From assembly GCA_903822975.1 (NCBI GenBank), contig CAIJRD010000002.1:620001-684000 (forward strand): 64,000 nucleotides of DNA. Reading direction: 5' to 3'. The notes under the pieces were generated by a model that was not told where the DNA came from, searched no databases, and was given only the letters and a program-made list of their open reading frames with translations. Origin of the DNA: an uncultured Sinobacteraceae bacterium. Its GTDB lineage: Bacteria; Pseudomonadota; Gammaproteobacteria; Nevskiales; Nevskiaceae. Shown piece after piece: positions 36,133-47,580 of the stretch; positions within the stretch are counted from its first letter, which is position 1, and each line of letters begins with the position of its first letter. Position numbers and translations under genes: made by a program.

Positions 36133-36160
36133 AAAAAAGCGGCCTTCGGGCCGCTTTTTT
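36133..36160 (+). terminator. Intrinsic terminator of rpsT, possibly bidirectional
   Basis: A 12-bp stem AAAAAAGCGGCC/GGCCGCTTTTTT closed by a TTCG tetraloop. The T-run serves rpsT on the plus strand, and the A-run gives a T-run on the minus strand, so it can also stop transcription arriving from the convergent efflux genes. Confidence 0.93.
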
Positions 36161-36465
36161 GTTGGGCGCGCCGACCTCGGCCGCAGACGGCGCTCGACGA
36201 CTTCGAAATAAACACAGCGCAGGTTCCGACTCCGAACGACGCCACGGCGTTGCAGCGCTCGGGAGAATCACTCCGTGAAACCGCCCGCATGCCTGCAAGC
36301 CTGGTTGGCTCGCACACGTTCGGTCGACCTTCGAGATTGACCGCATCGCGCAGCCGCCGGCATCGCGTAGCCGCTGGCATTGCACAGACCATACGCGGCA
36401 GCCCCTTGCGGGCGGCCCACTGTCCGGAATTCGCGGGCAGCGGCGCTGCGGCGCTGGCCGCAGCA
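36161..36465. other. Gene-free stretch between rpsT and the RND transporter
   Basis: 305 bases downstream of two convergent units. I see no gene, repeat or hairpin of note beyond the rpsT terminator at its left edge; open frames here are Arg/Ser-rich shadows. Confidence 0.6.
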
Positions 36466-39400
36466 CTACTTCTGCGGCAGACCGTCTCCGAAATCGTCCA
36501 CGACCTGCGCCGCCGGCTTGCTCGGACCGTTGAACCAGGCGGCGACCCGCAAGCCCCAGTCGTGCAGGAATGTGTAGCTCACCGGCACTACCACCAGGGT
36601 CAGCAGGGTCGACGTCAGAATGCCGCCGATTACGGCGCGGCCCATCGGCGCCTGCGTTTCGCCGCCTTTGCCGAGTCCCAGCGCCATCGGCAGCATGCCG
36701 AAGATCATCGCCAGCGTGGTCATCAGAATCGGTCGCAGTCGCACCTGCCCGGCGTCGAAAATCGCGCGGTGCAAGCTCTTGCCTTCGCGCAGACCCTGGT
36801 TGGTGAAGTCCACCAGCAGAATCGCGTTCTTGGTGACGAGGCCCATCAACATGATGAAGCCGATCATCGAGAACAGGTTCAGCGTGGTACGCGTTATCAG
36901 CAGCGCGATGAACACGCCGGCCAGCGACAAGGGCAGCGACATCATGATCGCCAGCGGCTGCAGGAAGCTGCCGAACTGCGAAGCCAGAATGAAATAGATG
37001 AACAGCACCGCCAGACCGAGCGCTGCAACCGCCGACAGGAATGCGTCGTTCATCTCCTGCTGCTGACCGCCGACGTCGAAGCGGAATCCTGGCGGCAGCT
37101 TGGTCGCGTCCATGATCTTCTGCACATCGGTGCCGACATCGCCTGCGGGACGTCCCTCGGCGTTGGCGTAGATCGACACGCGACGCTGTTGATTGAGACG
37201 CTTCAGCTGCTGCGGACTGACCGTCTCGACGAACTGCGCAACTTGACGCAACGGCACCAACAGCGGCTGCCCATTGGCATCGAGCCGCGTGTTGCTGGAG
37301 ATGTAGAGGTCGCCGAGATCCGCTGCGATGCGCCGGTCGGTCTTCGGCAGCCGCACGATGACGTCGTAATCCTGACCGTCCTGGCCGAGCCAGTGGCTGA
37401 TGGTGTCGCCGGCCACCAGCGGTCGCAGCGCATTGCCGATGCGGGCATTGCTCAAGCCGAGATCGGCGGCAAGATCGTTGTTGATGCGCACCGCGACGGT
37501 CGGGTTTGCTCCGGTCTCGCTGCTTTCCAGATCGGTGATGCCGGGAATCTTCGCGAACTTCGCCATCAGGTCCAGCGAGATCGCGGTGAGACGATCAGCG
37601 TCGGGTCCGAGGATCGAGATGAACACTGCCTTGTCGTAGCCGATCGACAGCGCGATGCCGCCGATCGATTTGAGCCGCTCACGAATCGCGCCTTCGAGTT
37701 CCTTCTGTGAACGTCGCTTGGTGACATCGCGATCGGTCAAGGCCAGCTCGACGCGCGAATAGTTTTTGCCATCGTCGGAGCCGACGATGGTGCTGACGGT
37801 TGCGATTTCCGGAAACGACTTCAGCGCTTCTTCGACCTGTCGCGTCTTCGCGTCGGTATAGGCGAGGCTCGAACCGATCTGCGTATTCAGGCGCAGCGAG
37901 ATGAAACCTTCGTCGTCGGCCGGGACGAATTCCGTACCGATCATCGGTAGCAGCAGGAAGCTGCCGAAGAATACCAAGGCGGCGATCCACAGCACGATGC
38001 CGCGGTGGCCGATGGTCGCCCAGCGTGGCTTCAGCGCTGATGGATCACCCTGCCGGACCGCACGGATCGGACTGAACACCGGCACGTAAACGCGATGCCG
38101 CACCGGCGACAGCGCCCAGGCCAGCAGACGACCGTAGCCACGATGCGCAGCCTCGACCAGACGCTCGAAGCGATCGAGCAAGCGGCCCAACCAGGGCAGA
38201 TATTTGAAGCGCCCCTCGACCGGATCGCGCCATACCGACGACAGCATCGGATCGAGCGTGAAGCTGACGAACAGCGAGACCATCACGGCAACCGCAACGG
38301 TGATGCCAAACTGGAAAAAGTAGCGGCCGATGATGCCGTTCATGAACGCGACCGGCACGAACACGGCAAGGATCGCGAACGTCGTCGCCATAACGGCCAG
38401 CCCGATCTCGTTGGTGCCATCCTCCGCCGCACGCCGATGCGTCTTGCCGAGATGCAGATGCCGCACGATGTTTTCGCGCACGACGATCGCGTCGTCGATC
38501 AGCAAGCCGATGCACAGGCTCAGCGCCAGCAGTGAAATGAAGTTGATGGTGAAATTGAACACGTGCAGCGCAATGAACGTGGCAATCACCGAAATCGGCA
38601 GCGTCAGGCCGGTGATCACGGTCGAACGCCAGGAATGCAGGAACAGGAACACGATCAACACGGTCAGCAGCGCACCTTCGAGGATGGTCTGCTTGACGCG
38701 CGCCAGTGAGCCCTTGACCCAGTCGGCGTTGTTGTTGATGGTCTTGATCTTGATGTCGGCCGGCAGGCGTTTGGCGAGCTCGTCGATCGCCGCCTGCACG
38801 CTTTCCCCAGTGGTGACGATGTTGGCGTTCTGCACCTTGAACAAGGTCAAGGCGATGGCTGGCTGGCCGTCGGCGCGCGCAATCGAGGTTGGCTCGGCCT
38901 CGCCATCTACTACGTCAGCAAGCTGATCGAGAAAGATCGGCACGCCGCCCTGCTGCAGATATACCGGCCCGCCACGCGTTGCGACGATGATGCGACCGAA
39001 GGCCTGCGGATTCTTGATGCGGCCCTCGACACGCACCAGCTGCTCTTGATTGCCGGCGGTGATGCTGCCGGCCGGCAGATCCTGATTGGCGTCCTGAATC
39101 GCGGCGACGACCTGGTCGACGCCAATGCCGTAGTTCTGCATCTGCGCCGGCTTCAGGAACACCTGCACCTGGCGCACGACATCGCCCTTGGTCTCGATGT
39201 TGCCAACGCCGGCGGCGTTCTGCAGCCGTTTGACGATGACCTGCGACACCAGGTCGGAGACTTCACGCAGGCTGCGCTCGGTCGAGTAGACGACCAGGCT
39301 GACCACCGGCTGTTGATTCGGATCGTTGTTGGCGCGGCTGACCTGCGGGTCTTTCACCTCGCGCGGAAACGTCGGCCGCACCTGCGCGATCTTGTCGCGC

Positions 39401-39723
39401 ACTTCCTGCGCGGCAACAGCCGGATCGATGTCGAGACGAAATTCGATGTTGATGAAGCCGGTGCCTTCGCGCATCGTCGAGTAGATACGCTTGACGCCAT
39501 CCACTGTGTTGATGACGTTTTCCATCGGCTTGACGACATCGTTCTCGATCGCCTCTGGCGACGCGCCCGGATATTCGATCGATACCGATAGCTGCGGATT
39601 GGCGACATCCGGCATCTGTTCCACCGGCAGACGCTGATACGAAAAAATGCCGAGCACGACGAGGGCCAGCATCACCATCGTCGCGAATACCGGCTGATTG
39701 ATGCTGGTCTTGGTGATCCACAT
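36466..39723 (-). CDS. RND efflux transporter, HAE1-type inner-membrane subunit
   Basis: 1085 residues, the normal length of an AcrB/MexB-type pump. The N-terminus MWITKTSINQPVFATMVMLALVVLGIFSYQRLPVEQMPDV is typical. The proton-relay aspartates are Asp410 and Asp411 in GLLIDDAIVVREN (helix 4). The two porter halves and twelve helices are present. It exports hydrophobic or amphiphilic drugs with an outer-membrane channel that is not encoded nearby. A periplasmic loop of the N-half is followed by an insertion around KYLPWLGRLLDRFE (cytoplasmic linker), usual in this subgroup. The membrane-fusion gene lies 50 bp upstream. Confidence 0.93.
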   Translation of the reverse strand: MWITKTSINQPVFATMVMLALVVLGIFSYQRLPVEQMPDVANPQLSVSIEYPGASPEAIENDVVKPMENVINTVDGVKRIYSTMREGTGFINIEFRLDIDPAVAAQEVRDKIAQVRPTFPREVKDPQVSRANNDPNQQPVVSLVVYSTERSLREVSDLVSQVIVKRLQNAAGVGNIETKGDVVRQVQVFLKPAQMQNYGIGVDQVVAAIQDANQDLPAGSITAGNQEQLVRVEGRIKNPQAFGRIIVATRGGPVYLQQGGVPIFLDQLADVVDGEAEPTSIARADGQPAIALTLFKVQNANIVTTGESVQAAIDELAKRLPADIKIKTINNNADWVKGSLARVKQTILEGALLTVLIVFLFLHSWRSTVITGLTLPISVIATFIALHVFNFTINFISLLALSLCIGLLIDDAIVVRENIVRHLHLGKTHRRAAEDGTNEIGLAVMATTFAILAVFVPVAFMNGIIGRYFFQFGITVAVAVMVSLFVSFTLDPMLSSVWRDPVEGRFKYLPWLGRLLDRFERLVEAAHRGYGRLLAWALSPVRHRVYVPVFSPIRAVRQGDPSALKPRWATIGHRGIVLWIAALVFFGSFLLLPMIGTEFVPADDEGFISLRLNTQIGSSLAYTDAKTRQVEEALKSFPEIATVSTIVGSDDGKNYSRVELALTDRDVTKRRSQKELEGAIRERLKSIGGIALSIGYDKAVFISILGPDADRLTAISLDLMAKFAKIPGITDLESSETGANPTVAVRINNDLAADLGLSNARIGNALRPLVAGDTISHWLGQDGQDYDVIVRLPKTDRRIAADLGDLYISSNTRLDANGQPLLVPLRQVAQFVETVSPQQLKRLNQQRRVSIYANAEGRPAGDVGTDVQKIMDATKLPPGFRFDVGGQQQEMNDAFLSAVAALGLAVLFIYFILASQFGSFLQPLAIMMSLPLSLAGVFIALLITRTTLNLFSMIGFIMLMGLVTKNAILLVDFTNQGLREGKSLHRAIFDAGQVRLRPILMTTLAMIFGMLPMALGLGKGGETQAPMGRAVIGGILTSTLLTLVVVPVSYTFLHDWGLRVAAWFNGPSKPAAQVVDDFGDGLPQK

Positions 39724-39773
39724 GGCTCAAAGCTCCCTAGGCCAATCGCGCGCTTGTGCGCACACGCCGCGTT

Positions 39774-40967
39774 CTAACCGCCGGCACTGGTGCCGCCAGT
39801 CGAAGCGGCGCGTGTTGCGGGCTCGTCTTTCAGCACGACCCGATCGCCTGCTTTGAGTGTGTCCATGCGACCGACGACGACGCGCTCACCGGCGACGGCG
39901 CCATCGCGCAGTTCGGTCCAGCCCTCGTTGACCGAACCCAAACCCGGCGTCACGCTGCGCTTGACCACCAGTTCCTTGTCGATCACGAACAGATAAGGCA
40001 CGCCGGACTCGCTGTGCAGTGCGGCGGTTGGAACCGAAGGCTGAGGATCGCCGTGATCGAGGATCAAGTCGCCCTGCGCGAACATGCCGCCCTTCAGCGC
40101 GCTGTCGGCATTGTCGACCGTCAGATAGACCGTGATCGAGCGCGAGCCGGCGTCGGTGATCGGATTGATGCGTACGACTTTGCCTTCAAACAGACGCTCG
40201 CCGAATCCATCGACGCGGAACTGTGCCGTCTGGCCAACCTTGATGCCGGGCACTTCGGACGCGGGTGCCGAAGCCTGCAGTTCCATGTGCGTCAGATCGA
40301 CCAGCGAAAGAATCGGTGAGTCCTGCGAGACCTTCTCACCGGGCTGCGCCAGACGCTGCGCGATCACACCGTCGAACGGCGCGCGCACCACCGCGTCTTC
40401 GAGCGCGATCTGCGCGAGACGCAACTGCGCTTCGGCGAGCTTCGCGGTCGCCGCACTGGCTTCGTAAGTACTGGCGGCGGAGTCGTACGCGTTCTGCGAG
40501 ATGAAGTGCTCGGCCAGCAAGGCTTTACTGTTGTCGCGATTCAGCTTCGCCAACGACAGATCGGCGCGTGCCTTCTCCAACGTGGCTGCCTGCGAATCGC
40601 GCTGCGCGCTGGCATTGCGCACGTCGATATGCGCGAGCACATCGCCGCGATGCACGGCTTGCCCCTCGCGCACGCTCATGTCGAGCACTTCGCCGGCGAC
40701 TTTCGATTTCAGTGTGGTCTGCCACAGCGGCGACAAGGAGCCGGACACCGGTAGTTCGCGGCTCAGCGATTTCAATTGCACTTCGGCGATATCGGCGGCG
40801 GCCAGTTCGATCGGTGCGGCGACTTCGACCTTCGCCGCCACCGGTGCCGGCGCCGGCCGCATCAGCAACCAGACCACACCAACAACGGTTAGGGCAACGA
40901 CCGCAATCGCGGGACGAGTGAAGCGCCAGCGGCGCGCAGCCGACGGCTCTGGTTGTATCGAGTTCAT
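39774..40967 (-). CDS. RND efflux membrane-fusion (periplasmic adaptor) subunit
   Basis: 397 residues from the chosen ATG: a short cytoplasmic part, one membrane anchor (PAIAVVALTVVGVVWLLM), then the lipoyl/hairpin/beta-barrel layout, with SGSLSPLWQTTLKSKVAGEVLDM at the first lipoyl half and APFDGVIAQRLAQPGEKV at the second. It bridges the transporter and an outer-membrane channel. Two earlier in-frame ATGs exist (41030 and 41183); the longest adds an unnatural N-terminus, the middle one adds 21 residues and remains possible. First gene of the pump operon. Confidence 0.88.
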   Translation of the reverse strand: MNSIQPEPSAARRWRFTRPAIAVVALTVVGVVWLLMRPAPAPVAAKVEVAAPIELAAADIAEVQLKSLSRELPVSGSLSPLWQTTLKSKVAGEVLDMSVREGQAVHRGDVLAHIDVRNASAQRDSQAATLEKARADLSLAKLNRDNSKALLAEHFISQNAYDSAASTYEASAATAKLAEAQLRLAQIALEDAVVRAPFDGVIAQRLAQPGEKVSQDSPILSLVDLTHMELQASAPASEVPGIKVGQTAQFRVDGFGERLFEGKVVRINPITDAGSRSITVYLTVDNADSALKGGMFAQGDLILDHGDPQPSVPTAALHSESGVPYLFVIDKELVVKRSVTPGLGSVNEGWTELRDGAVAGERVVVGRMDTLKAGDRVVLKDEPATRAASTGGTSAGG

Positions 40968-41413
40968 GCGATGGAATGCCGCTGACGCCGTGCCCGGCGC
41001 ATCAACGGTGAGGTCTCCCGAGTTTTTCATGACGTCATAGGATGCCGTCACTGCGTGTATTGGATGCAGGTGCAAATTCGCACCCGCGATGCCGTTTGGA
41101 TGTCGCCCGAACGGGTAGGGTTTACAAAACGCTACGGGACCTCGAAATAAACCCGACCCCGGCCATTGGAAACCCAAGTACACGCGACCTCGACCGACTC
41201 GGCCAAAGCTTGGAATCTGCGGCGAGCTTGCGGACCCAGAGAGCGCACAGAAAATCGACGCCCCCGCACGGCGGATTCGCCGATCGAACAGCAGCGCCCA
41301 GAACTAAGACCCGGGACTTAGACCCGAAACTTAGACCCGAAACTTAGAGCGATCCTGGCGAGCTTTCACGTCGCGACTGGCGATTGCCGTCGCGTCCGAA
41401 GCCGCCGAACCGC
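40968..41413. other. Gene-free stretch upstream of the efflux operon
   Basis: 446 bases between the adaptor start and the proB stop. It should carry the efflux promoter, but I cannot pick one with confidence, and no regulator gene lies beside the pump. At its right end it holds a 13-bp tandem repeat, listed separately. Confidence 0.55.
41303..41351. repeat. 13-bp tandem repeat ACTTAGACCCGAA
   Basis: Consecutive 13-base units ACTAAGACCCGGG, ACTTAGACCCGAA, ACTTAGACCCGAA and a partial ACTTAGAGCG. Located between the efflux operon and the end of proB, 60 bases from the proB stop. Non-coding. Confidence 0.8.
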
Positions 41414-43637
<2,224 letters not shown>

Positions 43638-43752
43638 TCACAGGCGTCGCTGCGGACTCTGCAATGCGGATACGCACAGGCAGTCTGCAACTTCGCGGAA
43701 ATTCGGTATCGGTTCGTCATGAAGGCGTACCCGAAGCGCGTCACGGCCAAAA

Positions 43753-43779
43753 ATAAGGCCCCGTCCTGCGGGGCCTTAT
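43753..43779 (-). terminator. Intrinsic terminator after rpmA
   Basis: An 11-bp perfect stem ATAAGGCCCCG/CGGGGCCTTAT with a 5-base loop, followed on the minus strand by a TTTTT run. It lies 21 bases past the rpmA stop and before obgE, so it should stop or attenuate rplU-rpmA transcription ahead of obgE and proB. Confidence 0.88.
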
Positions 43780-43800
43780 CGTACAGCCTTGCGCGCGGCT

Positions 43801-44070
43801 TCAGGCTGCGGTGCTGTCCGCGACGATGTCGATGAACGTACGGCCCTTCGGACCGCGCGTACGGAACTCAACGCGTCCATCGGACTTCGCGAAGATCGTA
43901 TGGTCGGTGCCGAGACCGGCGTTGACGCCCGCGTGATACTGCGTGCCGCGCTGACGAATGATGATGTTGCCGGCAATCACCTGCTCGCCGCCGAAACGCT
44001 TCACGCCGAGGCGCTTGGCTTCTGAATCGCGGCCGTTACGGGTACTGCCACCAGCTTTCTTATGTGCCAT
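43801..44070 (-). CDS. rpmA: 50S ribosomal protein L27
   Basis: 89 residues, [20 protein letters not shown] at the start, the usual gammaproteobacterial L27 without a cleaved N-terminal extension. Its N-terminus reaches the peptidyl-transferase centre. It follows rplU by 24 bp in one unit. Confidence 0.97.
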   Translation of the reverse strand: MAHKKAGGSTRNGRDSEAKRLGVKRFGGEQVIAGNIIIRQRGTQYHAGVNAGLGTDHTIFAKSDGRVEFRTRGPKGRTFIDIVADSTAA

Positions 44071-44094
44071 GAGAGTTCGCTCCTGCGCGCGGCG

Positions 44095-44409
44095 TTAGAC
44101 GCCAACGATTTCAGTGATCTTCACCGCCGTGTAATTCTGGCGATGACCTTGTTCCTTATGGTAATGCTTGCGGCGGCGATGCTTGACGATGCGGATTTTG
44201 TCGGCACGGCCATGCGCGATCACCTCGGCGGTGACGCTCGCGCCGGCGACCAGCGGTGCGCCCACGTTGATCGTTTCGCCGTTGCCGACCATCAGCACCT
44301 GCTCGAAGCTGATGGAAGAACCCACTTCGGCAACCAGACTCTCGACCTTGAGGGATTCGCCCGGCGCCACTCGATACTGCTTACCGCCTGTCTTGATGAC
44401 TGCGTACAT
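44095..44409 (-). CDS. rplU: 50S ribosomal protein L21
   Basis: 104 residues, [14 protein letters not shown] at the start and [15 protein letters not shown] near the end, fully typical L21, a 23S-rRNA-binding protein. First gene of the rplU-rpmA unit. The 253 bp upstream, shared with divergent ispB, is AT-richer next to the start (44430-44455) as expected for a promoter, but I could not fix the -35/-10 pair. Confidence 0.97.
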   Translation of the reverse strand: MYAVIKTGGKQYRVAPGESLKVESLVAEVGSSISFEQVLMVGNGETINVGAPLVAGASVTAEVIAHGRADKIRIVKHRRRKHYHKEQGHRQNYTAVKITEIVGV

Positions 44410-44662
44410 CGTGAACTCCGATTTAAGATTGCAACAATATTTTTAGATTTGTAACCGGGCCGTTTTCGAGGTTTTTGCAAACGCTCGATGCGGCCAGGCC
44501 GGTGTGAAGCCGCATATTGTAGAGGCGCGGTCCGGTTTCGGTCAATTGGCAGCGCGCACCGAATCCAGGGACGCTTCTAGCTTGCGGCCGAGCCCTGGTC
44601 GGCCGAGATTGACGCGTGCTGCACCGCACCCTAGCATTCCCGCCTCGCTTTCTCCCGAATTC

Positions 44663-45631
44663 ATGGACCTAAAATCCGTTCTTGCCCCGGTCGCGGGAGA
44701 TATGGGCCGCGTCGACGCGATGATCCGCGTACGGCTGTCCTCCGAAGTCGCCCTGATCAACGAAATTGGCGGCTATATCGTCAACGCCGGCGGCAAGCGC
44801 CTGCGCCCAGCCTTGGTATTGCTCAGTGCCGGCGCGCTGGATGGCCGGGGCGAACTGCCCTGCCTGCTCGCCTGCGTTATCGAGTTCATCCACACCGCCA
44901 CACTGCTGCACGACGATGTCGTTGACCGCTCCGACCGCCGCCGCGGCCGCAGCACCGCCAACGCCGTCTGGGGCAACGCAGGCGCCGTGCTCTCGGGCGA
45001 TTTCCTGTATTCACGCAGCTTCCAGCTGATGGTTGAAGCTGACCGCATGCCGGTGATGCGCGTTATGGCCGACGCCACCAACGCCATCGCGGAGGGCGAA
45101 GTCCTGCAGTTGATGAACTGCAACGACCCCGATGTCACCGAAGCGCGCTACCTGCGCGTGATCGAACTGAAGACTGCGCGCCTGTTCGAAGCAGCAATGG
45201 TGGTCGGCGCGATCGCCGCCGATGCAAGCGCAGCCCAGCAAGCCGCCATGCGTGCGTTCGGGCATGCGCTGGGTATGGCCTATCAGCTGTCCGACGACTT
45301 GCTGGACTATCTTGCCGATCCCGAAGAAAGCGGCAAGAACCTCGGCACGGATCTGGCCGAAGGCAAGCCGACGCTGCCGCTGATCCATGCCTTGAGCAAC
45401 GGCAGCGCCGAGCAGAAAGCCGTGATCCGCGACGCGATCGTCGAAGGCCGACTTGATCGCCTGCAAGAAGTGCTAAATGCCGTTGAAGCCACCGACGCGA
45501 TCCCGTACACTCGCGCCCTCGCCGAACGCTACCGCGATTCGGCACTTGCAGCGCTTGGCGATCTTCCCGATTCGCCGCACAAAAAAGCCTTGCAGGATCT
45601 GGCCCGCTTCGCAGTAGAACGCGCAAGCTGA
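44663..45631 (+). CDS. ispB: Polyprenyl (octaprenyl) diphosphate synthase
   Basis: 322 residues, a trans-isoprenyl diphosphate synthase. The first aspartate-rich motif DDVVD is at residues 84-88 and the second DDLLD at 211-215; GGKRLRP binds isopentenyl diphosphate. It makes the side chain of ubiquinone. The ATG chosen gives the standard IspB N-terminus; a longer frame upstream is unsupported. Divergent from rplU, as in many gammaproteobacteria. Its stop lies 12 bases before tRNA-Pro. Confidence 0.95.
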   Translation: MDLKSVLAPVAGDMGRVDAMIRVRLSSEVALINEIGGYIVNAGGKRLRPALVLLSAGALDGRGELPCLLACVIEFIHTATLLHDDVVDRSDRRRGRSTANAVWGNAGAVLSGDFLYSRSFQLMVEADRMPVMRVMADATNAIAEGEVLQLMNCNDPDVTEARYLRVIELKTARLFEAAMVVGAIAADASAAQQAAMRAFGHALGMAYQLSDDLLDYLADPEESGKNLGTDLAEGKPTLPLIHALSNGSAEQKAVIRDAIVEGRLDRLQEVLNAVEATDAIPYTRALAERYRDSALAALGDLPDSPHKKALQDLARFAVERAS

Positions 45632-45643
45632 TTCAGCCGGTTT

Positions 45644-45720
45644 CGGGGCGTAGCTCAGCTTGGTAGAGCGCTTGCTTCGGGAGCAAGAGGTCGCAGGTTC
45701 AATTCCTGTCGCCCCGACCA
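45644..45720 (+). tRNA. tRNA-Pro (CGG)
   Basis: 77 bases with acceptor stem CGGGGCG/CGCCCCG, D-arm TAGCTCAGCTTGGTAGAGC, anticodon loop TTCGGGA (anticodon CGG), T-loop GGTTCAATTCC and an encoded CCA end. Reads proline codon CCG. An integrase gene starts 100 bp downstream in the same direction, so its 3' end is the likely integration site of the island. Confidence 0.97.
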
Positions 45721-45786
45721 CATGTTCATCTGTTTTAAAAGGGTTTTCGACGACCCCGCCCTCCTCGAACATCAGCGTAAACTCGA

Positions 45787-45807
45787 CCATACGTGCTCCA
45801 TACGTGC
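45787..45807 (+). repeat. Phased direct repeats upstream of the integrase
   Basis: Two copies of CCATACGTGC spaced 11 bases start to start (45787-45796 and 45798-45807), about one helical turn, ending 13 bases before the integrase ATG. Candidate recombinase arm sites or a regulator site over the integrase ribosome-binding region. Confidence 0.6.
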
Positions 45808-45820
45808 GAGGAAATGACTG

Positions 45821-46993
45821 ATGGCGTCCATACGGAAGCGGGAGCAGACCGGAAAGAACGGGCGCCGCAGCGTCAAATACGACGCAACAGTCGACCGTCG
45901 AGGAGCCCCCCGCCAGTACAAGACCTTTTTGACCAAGTCGGCTGCCGAAAAGTGGGCTCGAAAAGTCGAAGGCGAAATCGATTCCGGGGGATGGACCGAC
46001 CCCACCGCTGCCAATCAGATGACGGTCGCCCGGGCGCTCGATATCTATCTGCAGGAAGTCGTCCCGCATTTGAAGTCAGGAGCGTTCGAGTCACCGAAAG
46101 CCAATAGCCTCAAGAGGCGCCTCGGCAGCATTGCTTTGTCATCGTTGACGACAATAGATCTAGCTCGTTATCGCGACGCTCGATTGACCGACCATGTTCG
46201 GCGTGGAGCAGGCATTAAGGGAGGCGTAACTGTTGACCTTGTCCGCACAATCTCGCCTCAAACAGTGAAGCACGACCTAGGACTTTTAAACCGCGCCTTG
46301 GCTCATGTTGAGCACGAACATGGAATCGTACTGCCCCGCGGTCGGCCGAAGCTTGATCACCGGCGTAGCAACGTGTTGGCATTGCCACCCGGACGCAATC
46401 GCACTCTGAGTCCTGAAGAGACGTTACGGCTCCGGGAAGCCTGCACAATTGGGCAAGCCGCCAGTGACGGCGCTTATGCGTCCCTCAAGGCGTCGCGCTC
46501 CATCTGGCTGTGGCCAATAGTTGAGTTCGCGATGGAAACCGCCGCGCGCCGGAACGAGATCCTTGCGTTGCGCTGGGAGGACGTAGACAAACAATCCGGC
46601 ACGCTGACCCTGAAGAACAAAAAAACTGCCCGAAGCAAAGCGCCCGAAACTAGAACTATTCCAGCCTCACCACGAGTGCAAGAGATTTTGGGGAGCCTTC
46701 CCCAACAGCCTCCCGGCAAAGGTTGTTTCGTTTTTGGGGGCATATCCGCGAGCGCACTTTCACAGCAATTCAAGCGAGCAGCTCGCCGCGCTCAACTCGA
46801 AGACTTCAAATTCCACGATTTGCGTCACGTCGGCGCTACGCGCCTGGCTACGATCCTCGACGGAGATCTATTGATGCTCGCCGACATGACCGGCCACCAA
46901 GATATTCGAATGCTGCGTCGATATGTGGCGCCGCGACGCGCAGAAATCGCCCGTCGCTTGGGCTTAGCTAGGAACGATAAGCCATCGAATTAG
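45821..46993 (+). CDS. Tyrosine recombinase / integrase of the tRNA-Pro island
   Basis: 390 residues. The N-terminal arm-binding part (residues 1-65) starts MASIRKREQTGKNG; the core-binding part follows. The catalytic residues are visible: Arg243 (TAARRNEILALRWEDVD), His332 and Arg335 (FHDLRHVGATRL), His359 (GHQD) and the nucleophile Tyr368 (MLRRYVA). It probably integrates the element into the tRNA-Pro 3' end, judged by position. GC content drops from here on. It is related to the broken integrase at the right end of the window. Confidence 0.93.
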   Translation: MASIRKREQTGKNGRRSVKYDATVDRRGAPRQYKTFLTKSAAEKWARKVEGEIDSGGWTDPTAANQMTVARALDIYLQEVVPHLKSGAFESPKANSLKRRLGSIALSSLTTIDLARYRDARLTDHVRRGAGIKGGVTVDLVRTISPQTVKHDLGLLNRALAHVEHEHGIVLPRGRPKLDHRRSNVLALPPGRNRTLSPEETLRLREACTIGQAASDGAYASLKASRSIWLWPIVEFAMETAARRNEILALRWEDVDKQSGTLTLKNKKTARSKAPETRTIPASPRVQEILGSLPQQPPGKGCFVFGGISASALSQQFKRAARRAQLEDFKFHDLRHVGATRLATILDGDLLMLADMTGHQDIRMLRRYVAPRRAEIARRLGLARNDKPSN

Positions 46994-47137
46994 CAGAGGA
47001 CAGGGATCGCCGGGCGACATCACAAAAATGCGACGTTGCATCGAATAATCCGCAGGCAAGCTTTCAGCGTCCCTATGCTGGCACGAACAATCAACGATCA
47101 AATCTTCGCAGGAAGAGCGATAGTAGAACAGGGCTAG

Positions 47138-47401
47138 TTATGTGCCTCTGGATGTACGTTCGATCCGTTCGAGTTCATGCTTCTCTTGGTTCTCCATCCA
47201 GCGCACGACAGTCAGAACGCGCCAGCGCAATGGGCGGAGGCGAAACGGCAGAGGCAGTTTGTCTGGCGAACGGCTACGCAAAGTCAGGATTGTCGCTTTT
47301 GGAATGTGAGTAAATTGCGAGAGCCCTTGCACATCAAGGATTGCAAGGTCCGCCGAGCTTGAATCGGAGGATAGCGACGGTGCGCGGATTTGATCCTTCA
47401 T
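47138..47401 (-). CDS. AlpA/excisionase-like small DNA-binding protein
   Basis: 87 residues. The central part reads ILDVQGLSQFTHIPKATILTLRSRSPDKLPLPFRL-RPLRWRVLTVVRWMENQE, the MerR-like winged helix of AlpA regulators and excisionases (LLTVKEVAELTGIS..TIYR...FP.P.RLG..V.WR..EV..W pattern). Such proteins bind att sites to direct excision or switch on the integrase. Its upstream region holds one copy of the repeated promoter block found again before virB1, which suggests joint control with the secretion operon. Function is inferred from fold and context. Confidence 0.7.
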   Translation of the reverse strand: MKDQIRAPSLSSDSSSADLAILDVQGLSQFTHIPKATILTLRSRSPDKLPLPFRLRPLRWRVLTVVRWMENQEKHELERIERTSRGT

Positions 47402-47450
47402 ATCGCCGATGACACCTTAGGTGATCCCCTCACAATTTCGGAGGGACTAC

Positions 47451-47515
47451 ATTTCAACAGCTAAGGCGACGGCCGTCACTGGCAGTTGTGCTAGCCGTCG
47501 AAAGTAAAAGCTTGG
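47451..47515 (-). promoter_or_regulatory. Copy A of the repeated LuxR-box-like promoter block
   Basis: A 65-base block, 53 of 65 identical without gaps to copy B at 60416. It carries an imperfect 18-base dyad (47478-47495, 5 of 8 arm positions paired around TT) and, outside it, perfect arms CGACGGC/GCCGTCG (47467-47473 and 47494-47500). On the minus strand an extended -10-like TG-T-TGAAAT (47459-47451) implies a start near 47444, placing the dyad centre at -42.5. The excisionase-like ATG would be 43 bases into the transcript. The sequence identity is seen; regulator and start site are inferred. Confidence 0.6.
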
Positions 47516-47580
47516 ATTTTCCATCTGGGCGCAATTGGCAACCGCATCAAGTGCGACGCAAAGCCGTCAGTGACCGCCAC

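Noticed and set aside
36250..37710. 486-codon plus-strand frame opposite the RND transporter
   Set aside because: It is a shadow with no recognisable domain, while the opposite strand encodes a full RND protein.
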